Assembly: GCF_900103695.1 (NCBI RefSeq) | Contig: NZ_FNHF01000005.1 | Location: 193,238 to 239,517 of the forward strand | Source of the DNA: Sediminibacillus halophilus | Lineage (GTDB): Bacteria; Bacillota; Bacilli; Bacillales; Amphibacillaceae | Reading direction: 5' to 3' | Length of the DNA stretch: 46,280 nucleotides | Shown here: one piece after another, positions 37,136 to 45,863 of the stretch | Numbering within the stretch: position 1 is the first letter of the stretch | Layout: every line of letters starts with the position of its first letter | Translations under genes and position numbers: made by a program | The notes under the pieces: model-generated | Told to the model about the DNA's origin: nothing | Seen by the model: the letters and a program-made list of their open reading frames with translations, nothing else | The model's database searches: none

Positions 37136-39490
37136 TTACAATTCTCTTAATTTATTCAAGATCATTCGCTGCTCGACGGATGCAACCAATCTCCTTGTGC
37201 CGGCCACCGTATCAGGGTTCACGCTTACACTGTCAATTCCCTCATGAATAAGGAATTCTGTGAATTCGGGATACAAGGATGGCCCTTGCCCACAGATCGA
37301 GACGCTCTTATTATGTTTATGGGCACCTTGTATTAGCATTTTGATCGCTTTTTTCACAGCCGGGTTTCGTTCATCAAAGTAACCCATGGTGTTCAGAATA
37401 CCCGAATCCCGGTCGGAACCAAGCACTAACTGGGTCAAATCATTACTTCCAATACTAAATCCGTCAACCATTTCAGCAAATTCTTCCGCCTCGAATATGA
37501 CAGACGGCACTTCGGCCATAATCCAAATTTTGAACTGCTGATCTTGTTTGAGGCCTTCCTCAGCCATGATCTCTTTCACTCTCTTGACTTCCCAAGTAGT
37601 CCGGACAAAAGGGAGCATCGTCCATACATTAACCAGTCCATACTCTTCCCGGACTTTTTTTATGGCGCGGCATTCCAGACGGAAACCTTCCTCGTATTCA
37701 GGGGATATATAACGGGAAACTCCTCTCCACCCGATCATCGGGTTAGCCTCGATTGGTTCCACTTCTTCCCCGCCTTTTAAGCCTCTAAATTCATTCGAAC
37801 GGAAGTCGCTCAATCTTACGACGACAGGCTTAGGGTAAACGTCTTGCGCTACCTTTGTGATGCCCTCGGCCATTTTATCGATAAATTGCTTTTCTTCGCC
37901 ATTTCGCAATAGATACATAGGATGAGCGCCTACAAGATGAGTGAAAATGAATTCGGTGCGCATCAGTCCTATTCCATCGAACGGCAAGTCTTTGTATTTG
38001 GTAATTAAATCCGGCTCCCCAAGGTTCATGTAAACCTTCGTCCCTGAAATCGGGGCTAGTTGATGTAGATGCATTTGGTCTATTCCAGGTGGAGTCTGAT
38101 TTATTTCTTTATTTATTTCGGCTGGTTCCTCTAAAATGCCTTGATAGACTACGCCTCGTGTGGCATCCACGGTGACTTCCATTCCTTCCTTCAACACTTC
38201 GGTTGCATTGTTGGAACCGACAATACAGGGGATGCCGAACTCTCTGGAAACAATGGCAGCGTGGCATGTCCGGCCACCTTCATTGGTAACAACAGCTGCA
38301 GCTTTTTTCATGGCCGGCATCATATCCGGATTGGTCATGATCGTAACAAGGATATCCCCTTCCTCCACTTTCGAAATCTCGGTGATATCTTTGATTTTTC
38401 TTACCTTCCCACTTCCTGTTCCAGGGGATGCAGCAAGTCCCCGCAAAAGCGCCAATCGTTTTATTTCCACCTGTTCCACCACATCTGTTTCCTCCTTTTT
38501 TAGCGTGGTAATCGGCCTGGCTTGTAAAATGTATAAGTCATTCGTATCGCCATCAATTGCCCATTCAATATCCTGCGGTGATTGATACATTTTTTCGATA
38601 CGAAGCGCATTCGCAGAAAGTTGGCAGATTTCCGTTGCTGTCAGGCATTGTTGCGTTACCAGGTCTTCCCCCAAAAATTCTTTGACGGCGACTTTTGACG
38701 TTCCGACTGCTTTCTCGTTTTTGACGACAAGGAAGTTTTTCGTCGCGATATGCTTTTCAACGACCCTATTATTCTTTTTATCAACAATGTATTCATCAGG
38801 GGAGACCATTCCGGAGACGACGGATTCACCAAGCCCCCAGCTGGCATTAATCATCATTTGATTGTGGTTCTCTGTGACAGGGTTGGCTGTAAATAACACG
38901 CCCGCTTTTTTACTGTTCACCATTTTCTGGACGACAGCGCAAAGTGATACATCAAAGTGGCTGAAATGCTGTTTTTCACGATAATAGATGGCGCGTGCAG
39001 TCCAAAGAGAGGCCCAACACTTTTTAACGTGCCGGATCACTTCTGAAATCCCTTTTATCTCCAGGTATGTGTCCTGTTGTCCAGCAAAGGAGGCTTCAGG
39101 TAAGTCCTCCGCTGTTGCGGAGCTTCTAACCGCTACAAATAAGTCATCCTGTTGAAGGCTATGTTGAAATGTTGCATATGCTTCACGAATTTCTGCTTCG
39201 ATCGATTTCAAAATATCGGTTTGAAGGATCAATTCCCGGATCAAAGCACTTGTGCTTTGGAGCTGGGCATTATTCTCCATGTCCAGCTGCTTTACCTCTT
39301 CGAGTATTTGTTTATCCAAGTTACGCTCCTTAATAAAATCGCTATACGCCTGTGCAGTAACACAAAAACCGGGAGGAACCCTGATCCCTCCATTGGTAAG
39401 CTCGCCTAAGTTAGCCCCTTTTCCACCAACAAGCGGAATATCTTCTTTCCGGATCTCCTCGAACCAGCGAATGTACCGCTTCTCTGCCAT
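37136..39490 (-). CDS. ppsA: Phosphoenolpyruvate synthase (or PEP synthase-like dikinase)
   Basis: The 784-residue protein has the N-terminal ATP-grasp part (LVGGKGANLGEL; AVRSSATAEDLPEASFAGQQ), the phospho-histidine domain with GGRTCHAAIVSREFGIPC (about residues 415-432) and a C-terminal PEP-binding barrel with the active cysteine in SICGQGPSLYPEF. It turns pyruvate and ATP into PEP, AMP and phosphate. ATG 39490 is 8 nt after GGAGG; the ATG two codons earlier is too close. Monocistronic by its terminator. Confidence 0.92.
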   Translation of the reverse strand: MAEKRYIRWFEEIRKEDIPLVGGKGANLGELTNGGIRVPPGFCVTAQAYSDFIKERNLDKQILEEVKQLDMENNAQLQSTSALIRELILQTDILKSIEAEIREAYATFQHSLQQDDLFVAVRSSATAEDLPEASFAGQQDTYLEIKGISEVIRHVKKCWASLWTARAIYYREKQHFSHFDVSLCAVVQKMVNSKKAGVLFTANPVTENHNQMMINASWGLGESVVSGMVSPDEYIVDKKNNRVVEKHIATKNFLVVKNEKAVGTSKVAVKEFLGEDLVTQQCLTATEICQLSANALRIEKMYQSPQDIEWAIDGDTNDLYILQARPITTLKKEETDVVEQVEIKRLALLRGLAASPGTGSGKVRKIKDITEISKVEEGDILVTIMTNPDMMPAMKKAAAVVTNEGGRTCHAAIVSREFGIPCIVGSNNATEVLKEGMEVTVDATRGVVYQGILEEPAEINKEINQTPPGIDQMHLHQLAPISGTKVYMNLGEPDLITKYKDLPFDGIGLMRTEFIFTHLVGAHPMYLLRNGEEKQFIDKMAEGITKVAQDVYPKPVVVRLSDFRSNEFRGLKGGEEVEPIEANPMIGWRGVSRYISPEYEEGFRLECRAIKKVREEYGLVNVWTMLPFVRTTWEVKRVKEIMAEEGLKQDQQFKIWIMAEVPSVIFEAEEFAEMVDGFSIGSNDLTQLVLGSDRDSGILNTMGYFDERNPAVKKAIKMLIQGAHKHNKSVSICGQGPSLYPEFTEFLIHEGIDSVSVNPDTVAGTRRLVASVEQRMILNKLREL

Positions 39491-39591
39491 ACACATCTCC
39501 TCCAGCTTAGATTTAAAATTAGTATATCATTTTTATTTTATTATGTCATACTATTTATGTTTTTTAGTTTAAATATGTTTTACTCAAACAA

Positions 39592-39612
39592 AAAAGACCA
39601 TTTCTGGTCTTT
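39592..39612. terminator. Terminator of the sigma/anti-sigma operon
   Basis: AAAAGACCA (39592-39600) and TGGTCTTTT (39604-39612) form a 9-bp stem with a very short loop, T-rich on the minus strand, 12 nt after the anti-sigma stop. Confidence 0.75.
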
Positions 39613-39623
39613 TAAAGCGGTCC

Positions 39624-40283
39624 TTATTTCTCCCAAATTAATGTGGAACGTTTTAAAATTGCTTCCCAAGAATCTTTTCCAGAAGTGATTTTTTTCGTGT
39701 CAAATTCCCCATAATACACAGCATCAATTTTTCCACTTTCCGCAAGGTTAAAGGTATATTCTTTTTCATTAAGGCCTTTTTCGTTATTCACCAGGTTTCT
39801 GGAAGGGGAATCGGCAATGGTTTTTGTATAATAAATAAAGCTTACATTCTTTGTCTCTCCATTAATTTCAAGTTGCATAGGGTGCGTTTCGTTAACACTC
39901 GCATAGCTTTCACCAAAGTAACGGGAAGCCAACTGATTCTCATTTTTGGCTTCTATATTAATTAAGTCTTCCGAATAGGGAATAACCGTTTCATAATAAA
40001 AAACATACAAAAAGGCTCCTATTAAAATCGTTGTGGTTACAAAGATGGATACAATGGAAGTCATCACTTTCTTCTTACGCCACTTTTTACGGATCGTTCT
40101 AAACAGAGAGTCTTTATTTTCTTCAGGAATATACAAGTTATGTTTCATTGTTTCATATTCTTTTTTACATTCCTCACAGTGCTGTAAATGCTCGTCAACC
40201 ATTTCTCTTGTATCTTGACTAACTACCTCATCAATATAAAGAGGTAAAATATCTTGAATAATTGTGCACTTAATCTCTTTCAT
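39624..40283 (-). CDS. Membrane anti-sigma factor with zinc-binding N-terminus
   Basis: The 219-residue protein has an HxxxCxxC zinc anti-sigma motif (HLQHCEEC, about residues 33-40), a single span at about 74-96 and an extracytoplasmic domain of about 120 residues. It would hold the ECF sigma factor at the membrane until an envelope signal releases it. It overlaps the sigma gene by 14 nt, which points to coupled translation. Confidence 0.85.
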   Translation of the reverse strand: MKEIKCTIIQDILPLYIDEVVSQDTREMVDEHLQHCEECKKEYETMKHNLYIPEENKDSLFRTIRKKWRKKKVMTSIVSIFVTTTILIGAFLYVFYYETVIPYSEDLINIEAKNENQLASRYFGESYASVNETHPMQLEINGETKNVSFIYYTKTIADSPSRNLVNNEKGLNEKEYTFNLAESGKIDAVYYGEFDTKKITSGKDSWEAILKRSTLIWEK

Positions 40284-40764
40284 ATTCCAACTCCTCCATA
40301 TATGCGATAATTTGTTTCCTCGCTCTGTAAAAAGTCACTCGTGCCCATCCTGCACTTTTTCCAAAAAGACTTCCTATTTTCTCAAAAGGCAATTCACCAA
40401 AAGTACGAAGTGAAAAGACCTCTTTATATGGCTCATTCATGGAATGAAGAAACTGGTGAACCATGAAGGCATCTTCCTCATTCATCAAATGCTTGACAAG
40501 TTGGACTCCCGTGCTTGGCTCTTCATTGACCTCTAAAGTTACAGTTCTTTTCTTTCTTTTGTAATGAGAGAAATATGTATTTTTTGCAATAGTATAAAGC
40601 CACGCTCGAATATCTTTGGAGCCATCGAATTTATCAATTGCTTTTAATGCCTTAAAAAAAACTTCTTGCGTCATATCCTCTGCTATCGTCTCATCGTGAC
40701 TTAGCGATTTAATATACAAATAGATCTCTTTAAAATATTCTCGATAGATCTCCTCAAAGTCCAT
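40270..40764 (-). CDS. ECF RNA polymerase sigma factor
   Basis: The 164-residue sigma-70 family protein has region 2 (AEDMTQEVFFKALKAIDKF; IRAWLYTIAKNTYFSHYKRK) and region 4 (ELPFEKIGSLFGKSAGWARV). It resembles the SigV/YlaC class in size and partner type. GGGGGAAAG precedes the ATG. The regulon cannot be told from the window. Confidence 0.9.
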   Translation of the reverse strand: MDFEEIYREYFKEIYLYIKSLSHDETIAEDMTQEVFFKALKAIDKFDGSKDIRAWLYTIAKNTYFSHYKRKKRTVTLEVNEEPSTGVQLVKHLMNEEDAFMVHQFLHSMNEPYKEVFSLRTFGELPFEKIGSLFGKSAGWARVTFYRARKQIIAYMEELEYERD

Positions 40765-41422
40765 CTCTTTCCCCCTTTCTCTTATATAACTCCAGAACTT
40801 TTATTTCGTTACAAGCATTTTGGCTTATTTTCATTTTGAGCAATAAAGTCGTTTCTTCCAGATCAAGCAACTCAAATTCTTCGTGGAACAAGTTAATTAG
40901 CAAAAAAGACTTGAACTTTAGCATACTAAAAAAGCGTGTGAGCCGTTGAACTCTTTCAGGGAATCAATCAAGCCGGTATTAGCGGATCCTTGCAAGGAGT
41001 TTCAAATCGTTTTTCGACCTTACCACTGAGTGGGAGAGGATAATGTGAAGATGGATCAACTTCCGCTTGTAAAAATAACTTTGCCATAAAATAAGTGTGT
41101 GAGAATGCAAAAGAGGAAATACAGAAGGTTGTCAGACAAGAGGAATATACAGAACTTGCCCCTTTGAAGGTTGGAGAGGAGCAAGTCTTACTCTGTCCAC
41201 TTAATATAGGACAAAACAACATAGGATATCAATTGAATCAACTGGTCAGTGTTTATTGGAGGTGCGGATTTCAAGCCCTTCGTATCCGTAAGCGCGATAC
41301 CCTCGCCTCCACTTCGCAAGGTTCGATTTACTTCTTAATCGCCATTCTAACATTGATGCACCTTCATTGATCTCTCTTGTATTATGGCAAACTTCTCTAG
41401 GGCTGTATATTCCATTTAACCA
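40765..41422. other. Intergenic region with a possible gene remnant
   Basis: About 660 bp without a clear gene. A plus-strand frame at 41095-41370 reads CENAKEEIQKVVRQEEYTEL and onward like a real protein for about 50 residues, then turns into unlikely sequence. It has no ribosome site or recognised family, so a decayed fragment is possible. The promoter of the sigma operon must lie at the left end (TGTAAC at about 40813 on the minus strand could be an ECF -35), but no matching -10 is clear. Confidence 0.3.
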
Positions 41423-41505
41423 TAAAAAATGCTCCCCCCTGCGTAACAGGTTTTATTATTTCACCTGTCTACCCTAGGGGGAGCATATCTCTTTTGGAAT
41501 AGCCC
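41423..41505 (-). repeat. Hairpin element A, homologous to 43960-44037
   Basis: Read on the minus strand it begins GGGCTATTCC, then ATGCTCCCCC pairs with GGGGGAGCAT, with an inner stem GTAGACAGG / CCTGTTAC and a T-run after it. The same order and structure occur at 43960-44037 on the plus strand. It lies downstream of the aldo/keto reductase and probably acts as its terminator. Confidence 0.75.
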
Positions 41506-41732
41506 TTTCTCTGCGTTACCACCTAAGCAATTACAACTCTTAGACACCATCCAACAACAATGCCTCTTTGTATCGGCTTGCCTATCTACTATTTTCCGAA
41601 AGCAAGCTTTAGACATCCACTGCCTTACAACAACCGGCAGTTCTCTGAACGACGTCCGGATCTGCTTGTCCTCATCGTCGCATTTTAACCTAATATGTGT
41701 TGAAGCTCCAGATTATCTGGACTGTAATCCTG
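41506..41732. other. Intergenic stretch, nothing recognised
   Basis: The 227 bp between hairpin A and the aldo/keto reductase stop hold no supported gene. I saw no T-box or other known leader. Confidence 0.35.
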
Positions 41733-42767
41733 TCAAAAAAGCGGCGGTTCCAGGCGATCCTTTTTCTGAAAGTCAATCATCCAACCTGGATATTCAGGAG
41801 GTAGTTTACTGACTTCGTCAAGTTGGCGAATTTCATCACCCGTTAGTTCTAAGTTTGCAGCCTCCAGATTTTCTTCTAACTGTTCCAATCGTTTCGCTCC
41901 AACAAGAACGGACGTTACAAATGGCCTTGTCATCAGCCAAGCGAGAGCTATACTTGCTATATTTGTCCCATGTGCTTCAGCGATCGGTTTTAACGTATCA
42001 ATGATATTCCAAGCCCGCTCTTTATCTACAATTGGGAAATCAGCCTCACTGCGGCGCGAGTCCTCTGCTTTTTGATTGTGTCTATCATAACGCCCTGACA
42101 GCAGTCCGCCAGCAAGCGGCCCCCACACCAGAAGCCCCATCTTTTTTGCTTCCATCAAAGGGGCCAGCTCTCGCTCAACATCGCGGCTGGCAAGAGAATA
42201 ATACCCCTGAACCGTCTCAAAGCGAGCTAGATTTTTGCGTTCCGAGATACCAAGAGCATCAGCAATTTTCCAAGCATGCCAGTTCGACACGCCAATATAT
42301 CGTACCTTCCCCTGTGTTACCAGATCATTTAAAGCACCTAGCGTTTCTTCTACAGGTGTCAAGAAATCATCAGCGTGAATTTGATACAAATCAATATAAT
42401 CCGTCTTCAGTCTCTTTAAACTCGCTTCCACGGCATTAATTATATGTCCTCTTGAAGCTCCGACATCGTTACGCCCCGTACCTGTTCGTCCAGCGGCTTT
42501 GCTGGCAATTACAATTTCCTCCCGTGGAATACCAAGATTGCGGAAGGATTGACCCAGAATAATTTCACTTTCACCTTCCGCATAAACATCAGCAGTATCA
42601 AAGAAATTAATTCCAGTATCAACACTCTTTTTTATCATCTTGTCAGCTTCTTCCTGCCCGACTGAACCGAGAACTTTATAGCCATCCTTTCCACTCGTGA
42701 ACGTCATTGTGCCTAACGCAAGTTGTGAAACTAAAAGTCCTGTATTACCAAGCTGCTTATACTTCAT
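41733..42767 (-). CDS. Aldo/keto reductase
   Basis: The 344-residue TIM-barrel enzyme has the catalytic tetrad in FFDTADVYAEGESE (Asp, Tyr), IASKAAG (Lys) and YQIHADD (His). The NADPH-binding end is GAKRLEQLEENL. It belongs to the YhdN/IolS-like group that reduces aldehydes with NADPH. ATG 42767 follows GGAGG by 9 nt; a longer upstream frame has no ribosome site. It is divergent from an AraC regulator, a common pairing. Confidence 0.9.
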   Translation of the reverse strand: MKYKQLGNTGLLVSQLALGTMTFTSGKDGYKVLGSVGQEEADKMIKKSVDTGINFFDTADVYAEGESEIILGQSFRNLGIPREEIVIASKAAGRTGTGRNDVGASRGHIINAVEASLKRLKTDYIDLYQIHADDFLTPVEETLGALNDLVTQGKVRYIGVSNWHAWKIADALGISERKNLARFETVQGYYSLASRDVERELAPLMEAKKMGLLVWGPLAGGLLSGRYDRHNQKAEDSRRSEADFPIVDKERAWNIIDTLKPIAEAHGTNIASIALAWLMTRPFVTSVLVGAKRLEQLEENLEAANLELTGDEIRQLDEVSKLPPEYPGWMIDFQKKDRLEPPLF

Positions 42768-42998
42768 TTTGTATATCCTCCTTAATACTGCGTATTCTAA
42801 AGCATGACAATAATACTTGCTTAGCAACCAGCATGTATCTGTCCGCTACATCCGTTATTATGTGCCTTTTTCTTTTATATAGATAGTTCAATTGTATTGA
42901 ATGTCTGCCTAATCATCCAAAAGGAGTTGTTTTCTTATGTCCTATGTGGTCTAATGCATATTAAGAAAACCCTTTTTTTATTAGAGGTGATTAATTCC

Positions 42999-43916
42999 AT
43001 GGAAAACAATCAGGAAAATGTTCAGGAAGTCCTGAACCGAATATTAAACTTAATATTAAAATTGTCTTTACGTACAAACATATATCAGACAGAGATTTCC
43101 TTCCTTCAAATCTTGACTGAAAAAAGTCCAACGGTTGGATCAAAAGGTCCATTAAAACCGTCTCTCTGCCTTATTGTTCAAGGGAAAACGCACATGCAGG
43201 TTGGAGAAAATATTATTGAATACAAACCGGGGAATTTTCTTGCAACAAGTGTAAATATGCCGGTTACAGGCCAGGTGCTAGAGGCTTCAGCTGCTGCTCC
43301 ATATGTGGCCGTTCGGATTGAATTGCCACCTGGAGAAGTCGCCGCTGTCGCAACTGAAGCCGACCTAAAGTTTCGACCAAATTCTAAACAGTATCATGGC
43401 ATTTTTGTTGGCAAAACAACAATTGAGATATTGGAAGGTTTCGAAAAATTGCTTAAACTTTCACAAAATCCCAAAGCCGCAAAGTACCTTGCACCATCGG
43501 TAAAAAGAGAAATTATCTACTGGCTGTTAACCGGAGAAGAAGCTACCGATTTTTACTTCAGCATGTTATGGCATCAGGAGGCTTCCCAGATAAGCAGGGT
43601 GGTCGACTGGGTTACACAAAACTTTAATAGTACCATTAACATTAAAGAGCTGGCTAGACTTGGGAATATGAGCGTTTCCAGTCTTCATTACAAATTTAAA
43701 GAAGTGACCGGCAAAACACCTTTGCAATATCAAAAACAACTTCGTCTTCAAGAGGCGCGAAGACTTCTACTTGACGGTGCAAATGTAACCGAAACGGCAC
43801 TGCAAATGGGATATCAGAGTGCGACTCAATTTAGCCGTGAGTATAAGAGGTTGTTTGGGCTCTCACCAGTGCAATATCTCCGATCCCGTAATGATGCCCA
43901 TTCAAGTCAGACATAA
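42999..43916 (+). CDS. AraC-family transcriptional regulator
   Basis: The 305-residue protein has an AraC_N cupin-like ligand domain (about 45-200; LKPSLCLIVQGKTHMQVGEN) and two helix-turn-helix motifs (INIKELARLGNMSVSSLHYK; NVTETALQMGYQSATQFSRE). AGAGGTGA lies before the ATG at 42999; the frame opens at 42897 but without support for an earlier start. It likely activates the divergent aldo/keto reductase in response to an aldehyde or similar inducer. Confidence 0.87.
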   Translation: MENNQENVQEVLNRILNLILKLSLRTNIYQTEISFLQILTEKSPTVGSKGPLKPSLCLIVQGKTHMQVGENIIEYKPGNFLATSVNMPVTGQVLEASAAAPYVAVRIELPPGEVAAVATEADLKFRPNSKQYHGIFVGKTTIEILEGFEKLLKLSQNPKAAKYLAPSVKREIIYWLLTGEEATDFYFSMLWHQEASQISRVVDWVTQNFNSTINIKELARLGNMSVSSLHYKFKEVTGKTPLQYQKQLRLQEARRLLLDGANVTETALQMGYQSATQFSREYKRLFGLSPVQYLRSRNDAHSSQT

Positions 43917-43959
43917 TGTATATATGATTACGTTTGAAATGTGAGCCAAATGAATGATA

Positions 43960-44037
43960 GGGCTGTCCCAACAGTTGTATGTTCCCCATTCGGTAGACAG
44001 GTGAATAGCAAGCCTGTTACCGTGAGGGGAACTTTTT
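43960..44037 (+). repeat. Hairpin element B, homologous to 41423-41505
   Basis: It begins GGGCTGTCCC, then GTTCCCC pairs with GGGGAAC, with an inner stem GGTAGACAGG / CCTGTTACC and a T-run after it. Compared with element A, one outer pair changes from C-G to T-A while pairing is kept. It lies downstream of the AraC gene and probably serves as its terminator. Confidence 0.75.
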
Positions 44038-44286
44038 CAGCTCTTATCGGCATTCTAGCTTGAAATCAACCTGGTCGTGTGAATCGTAAAGCTTTGTTTT
44101 CCTAAATTACGTTAGGAAGGCGGGGTTTTTTACTTGTCTAAAACGGAGTCAATTTATTTCAAACTATGGAAAGAAAGTCAACGTGATCGCAAAGTACCAC
44201 AAACCACAAGTTTGCTCGTATGTGTTTTAAAAATAGAACATAACGTCTTTGAGTTGCAGCGAATAATTTCACGGTTCTTTAAACGC
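44038..44286. other. Intergenic stretch, no supported gene
   Basis: A TTCCTAA/TTAGGAA hairpin near 44098-44117 is followed by a T-run. A 58-codon TTG frame (44134-44310) runs into the tRNA terminator and has no ribosome site. Confidence 0.35.
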
Positions 44287-44324
44287 AAAAAAGGACGATC
44301 TAGTCGTTAAACTAAACCGTCCTC
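44287..44324 (-). terminator. Terminator of the tRNA operon
   Basis: On the minus strand AGGACG (44319-44324) pairs with CGTCCT (44292-44297), with an inner TAGT/ACTA pair, followed by six T. Confidence 0.8.
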
Positions 44325-44339
44325 ATGCGTTTAATTCGA

Positions 44340-44421
44340 TACCGGTGGTCGGGGTCGAACCGACACTCCCGAAGGAACACGATTTTGAGTCGTGCGCGTC
44401 TGCCAATTCCGCCACACCGGC
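44340..44421 (-). tRNA. tRNA-Leu (anticodon CAA)
   Basis: Cloverleaf with long variable arm; anticodon loop CTCAAAA. The 3' CCA is not encoded. Last tRNA of the operon. Confidence 0.93.
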
Positions 44422-44433
44422 ACGTTATTCATA

Positions 44434-44507
<74 letters not shown>

Positions 44508-44513
44508 TTAAAA

Positions 44514-44588
44514 TGGAGCGGAAGACGGGATTCGAACCCGCGACCCCCACCTTGGCAAGGTGGTGTTCTACCACTGAACTACTTCCGC
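44514..44588 (-). tRNA. tRNA-Gly (anticodon GCC)
   Basis: Acceptor GCGGAAG; anticodon loop TTGCCAA; encoded CCA. Confidence 0.95.
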
Positions 44589-44593
44589 ATTTT

Positions 44594-44668
44594 TGGCTGG
44601 GCTAGCTGGATTCGAACCAGCGAATCACGGGATCAAAACCCGATGCCTTACCGCTTGGCTATAGCCCA
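44594..44668 (-). tRNA. tRNA-Gln (anticodon TTG)
   Basis: Acceptor TGGGCTA; anticodon loop TTTTGAT; encoded CCA. Confidence 0.94.
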
Positions 44669-44689
44669 ACTATACCACACACTGGAAAA

Positions 44690-44766
44690 TGGGGCGACCG
44701 GTGGGAATCGAACCCACGAGTGCCGGAGCCACAATCCGGTGCGTTAACCACTTCGCCACGACCGCC
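44690..44766 (-). tRNA. tRNA-His (anticodon GTG)
   Basis: Acceptor GGCGGTC; anticodon loop TTGTGGC; encoded CCA. Confidence 0.94.
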
Positions 44767-44779
44767 AACATATTAATAA

Positions 44780-44853
44780 TGGCAGGGGTAGTAGGAATCG
44801 AACCCACACCGGAGGTTTTGGAGACCTCTGTTCTACCGTTAAACTATACCCCT
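44780..44853 (-). tRNA. tRNA-Trp (anticodon CCA)
   Basis: Acceptor AGGGGTA; anticodon loop CTCCAAA; encoded CCA. Confidence 0.95.
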
Positions 44854-44859
44854 ATGTAA

Positions 44860-44945
44860 TGGTGGAGGGAGTAGGACTCGAACCTACGAACCCGATGGGA
44901 GCGGATTTACAGTCCGCCGCGTTTGGCCAACTTCGCTATCCCTCC
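44860..44945 (-). tRNA. tRNA-Tyr (anticodon GTA)
   Basis: Acceptor GGAGGGA; anticodon loop CTGTAAA; long variable arm; encoded CCA. Confidence 0.95.
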
Positions 44946-44956
44946 ATAAGAAAAGG

Positions 44957-45029
<73 letters not shown>

Positions 45030-45054
45030 AATAAATGATATGAAACTATGTAAG

Positions 45055-45131
45055 TGGCGGTCCGGACGGGACTCGAACCCGCGACCTCCTGCGTGACAGG
45101 CAGGCATTCTAACCAACTGAACTACCGGACC
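45055..45131 (-). tRNA. tRNA-Asp (anticodon GTC)
   Basis: Acceptor GGTCCGG; anticodon loop CTGTCAC; encoded CCA. Confidence 0.95.
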
Positions 45132-45290
45132 ATATTAAGGAATGATTGGATTGCACCCTGTCGGGCACCTGTATCTCTCACTAGCCAAGGGATAACTCAG
45201 CGTAGTAAGTGAAATGAATTGGTTGCACTCTTTCAAGCACTATTATCATTTTCTAACGAAGAAGGATAATCGACGTTGCAAGAAAATAAT
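45132..45290. repeat. Long tRNA spacer with partial repeats
   Basis: This 159-bp spacer is far longer than the others in the array. ATTGGATTGCAC (about 45147) and ATTGGTTGCAC (about 45217) resemble each other and the junction ATTGGTTGCGGG at 45289-45300, which includes the encoded CCA end of tRNA-fMet. They may be remnants of duplicated tRNA 3' ends. Confidence 0.4.
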
Positions 45291-45367
<77 letters not shown>

Positions 45368-45403
45368 ATAATGTAGGAGATGTATTCCTATCAGATTCTC
45401 TAA

Positions 45404-45479
45404 TGGTGGAGGATGCAGGGCTCGAACCTGCGACCCCCTGCTTGTAAGGCAGGTGCTCTCCCAGCTGAGCTAATCCTCC
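45404..45479 (-). tRNA. tRNA-Val (anticodon TAC)
   Basis: Acceptor GGAGGAT; anticodon loop CTTACAA; encoded CCA. Confidence 0.95.
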
Positions 45480-45486
45480 AATTAAG

Positions 45487-45561
45487 TGGTGACCCGTACG
45501 GGATTCGAACCCGTGTTACCGCCGTGAAAGGGCGGTGTCTTAACCACTTGACCAACGGGCC
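45487..45561 (-). tRNA. tRNA-Glu (anticodon TTC)
   Basis: Acceptor GGCCCGT; anticodon loop CTTTCAC; encoded CCA. Confidence 0.94.
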
Positions 45562-45571
45562 ATTTAAGAAA

Positions 45572-45663
45572 TGGCGGAGAGCGAGGGATTCGAACCCTCG
45601 AGACCGCGGTAGCGGTCTACACGATTTCCAATCGTGCTCCTTCGGCCACTCGGACAGCTCTCC
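45572..45663 (-). tRNA. tRNA-Ser (anticodon GGA)
   Basis: Acceptor GGAGAGC; anticodon loop TTGGAAA; long variable arm; encoded CCA. Confidence 0.95.
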
Positions 45664-45664
45664 A

Positions 45665-45739
45665 TGGCTCCACCGGTAGGATTCGAACCTACGACCGATC
45701 GGTTAACAGCCGATTGCTCTACCACTGAGCTACGGTGGA
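45665..45739 (-). tRNA. tRNA-Asn (anticodon GTT)
   Basis: Acceptor TCCACCG; anticodon loop CTGTTAA; encoded CCA. First tRNA after 5S rRNA. Confidence 0.95.
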
Positions 45740-45746
45740 ACGGATA

Positions 45747-45863
45747 TGCCTGGCGGCGTCCTACTCTCGCAGGGGCAAAGCCCCAACTACCATGGGCGCT
45801 GGAGAGCTTAACTTCTGTGTTCGGCATGGGAACAGGTGTGACCTCTCCGCTATTGCCACCAGA
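45747..45863 (-). rRNA. rrf: 5S ribosomal RNA
   Basis: The minus strand reads TCTGGTGGCAATAGCGGAG at its 5' end, then the conserved CCCATGCCGAACACAGAAG loop, and closes with GGACGCCGCCAGGCA, which pairs with the 5' end. Length is about 117 nt. Confidence 0.95.

Noticed and set aside
36781-37247. Open frame at 37023-37247
   Set aside because: It covers the ppsA terminator and the end of ppsA on the other strand, so it is not a gene.
41506-41732. Possible T-box or other leader
   Set aside because: No T-box core such as AGGGTGGNACCGCG is present, and the downstream gene on either strand is not a typical target.
44134-44310. 58-codon TTG frame with protein-like start
   Set aside because: It overlaps the tRNA operon terminator, has no ribosome site at proper distance and no recognised family.
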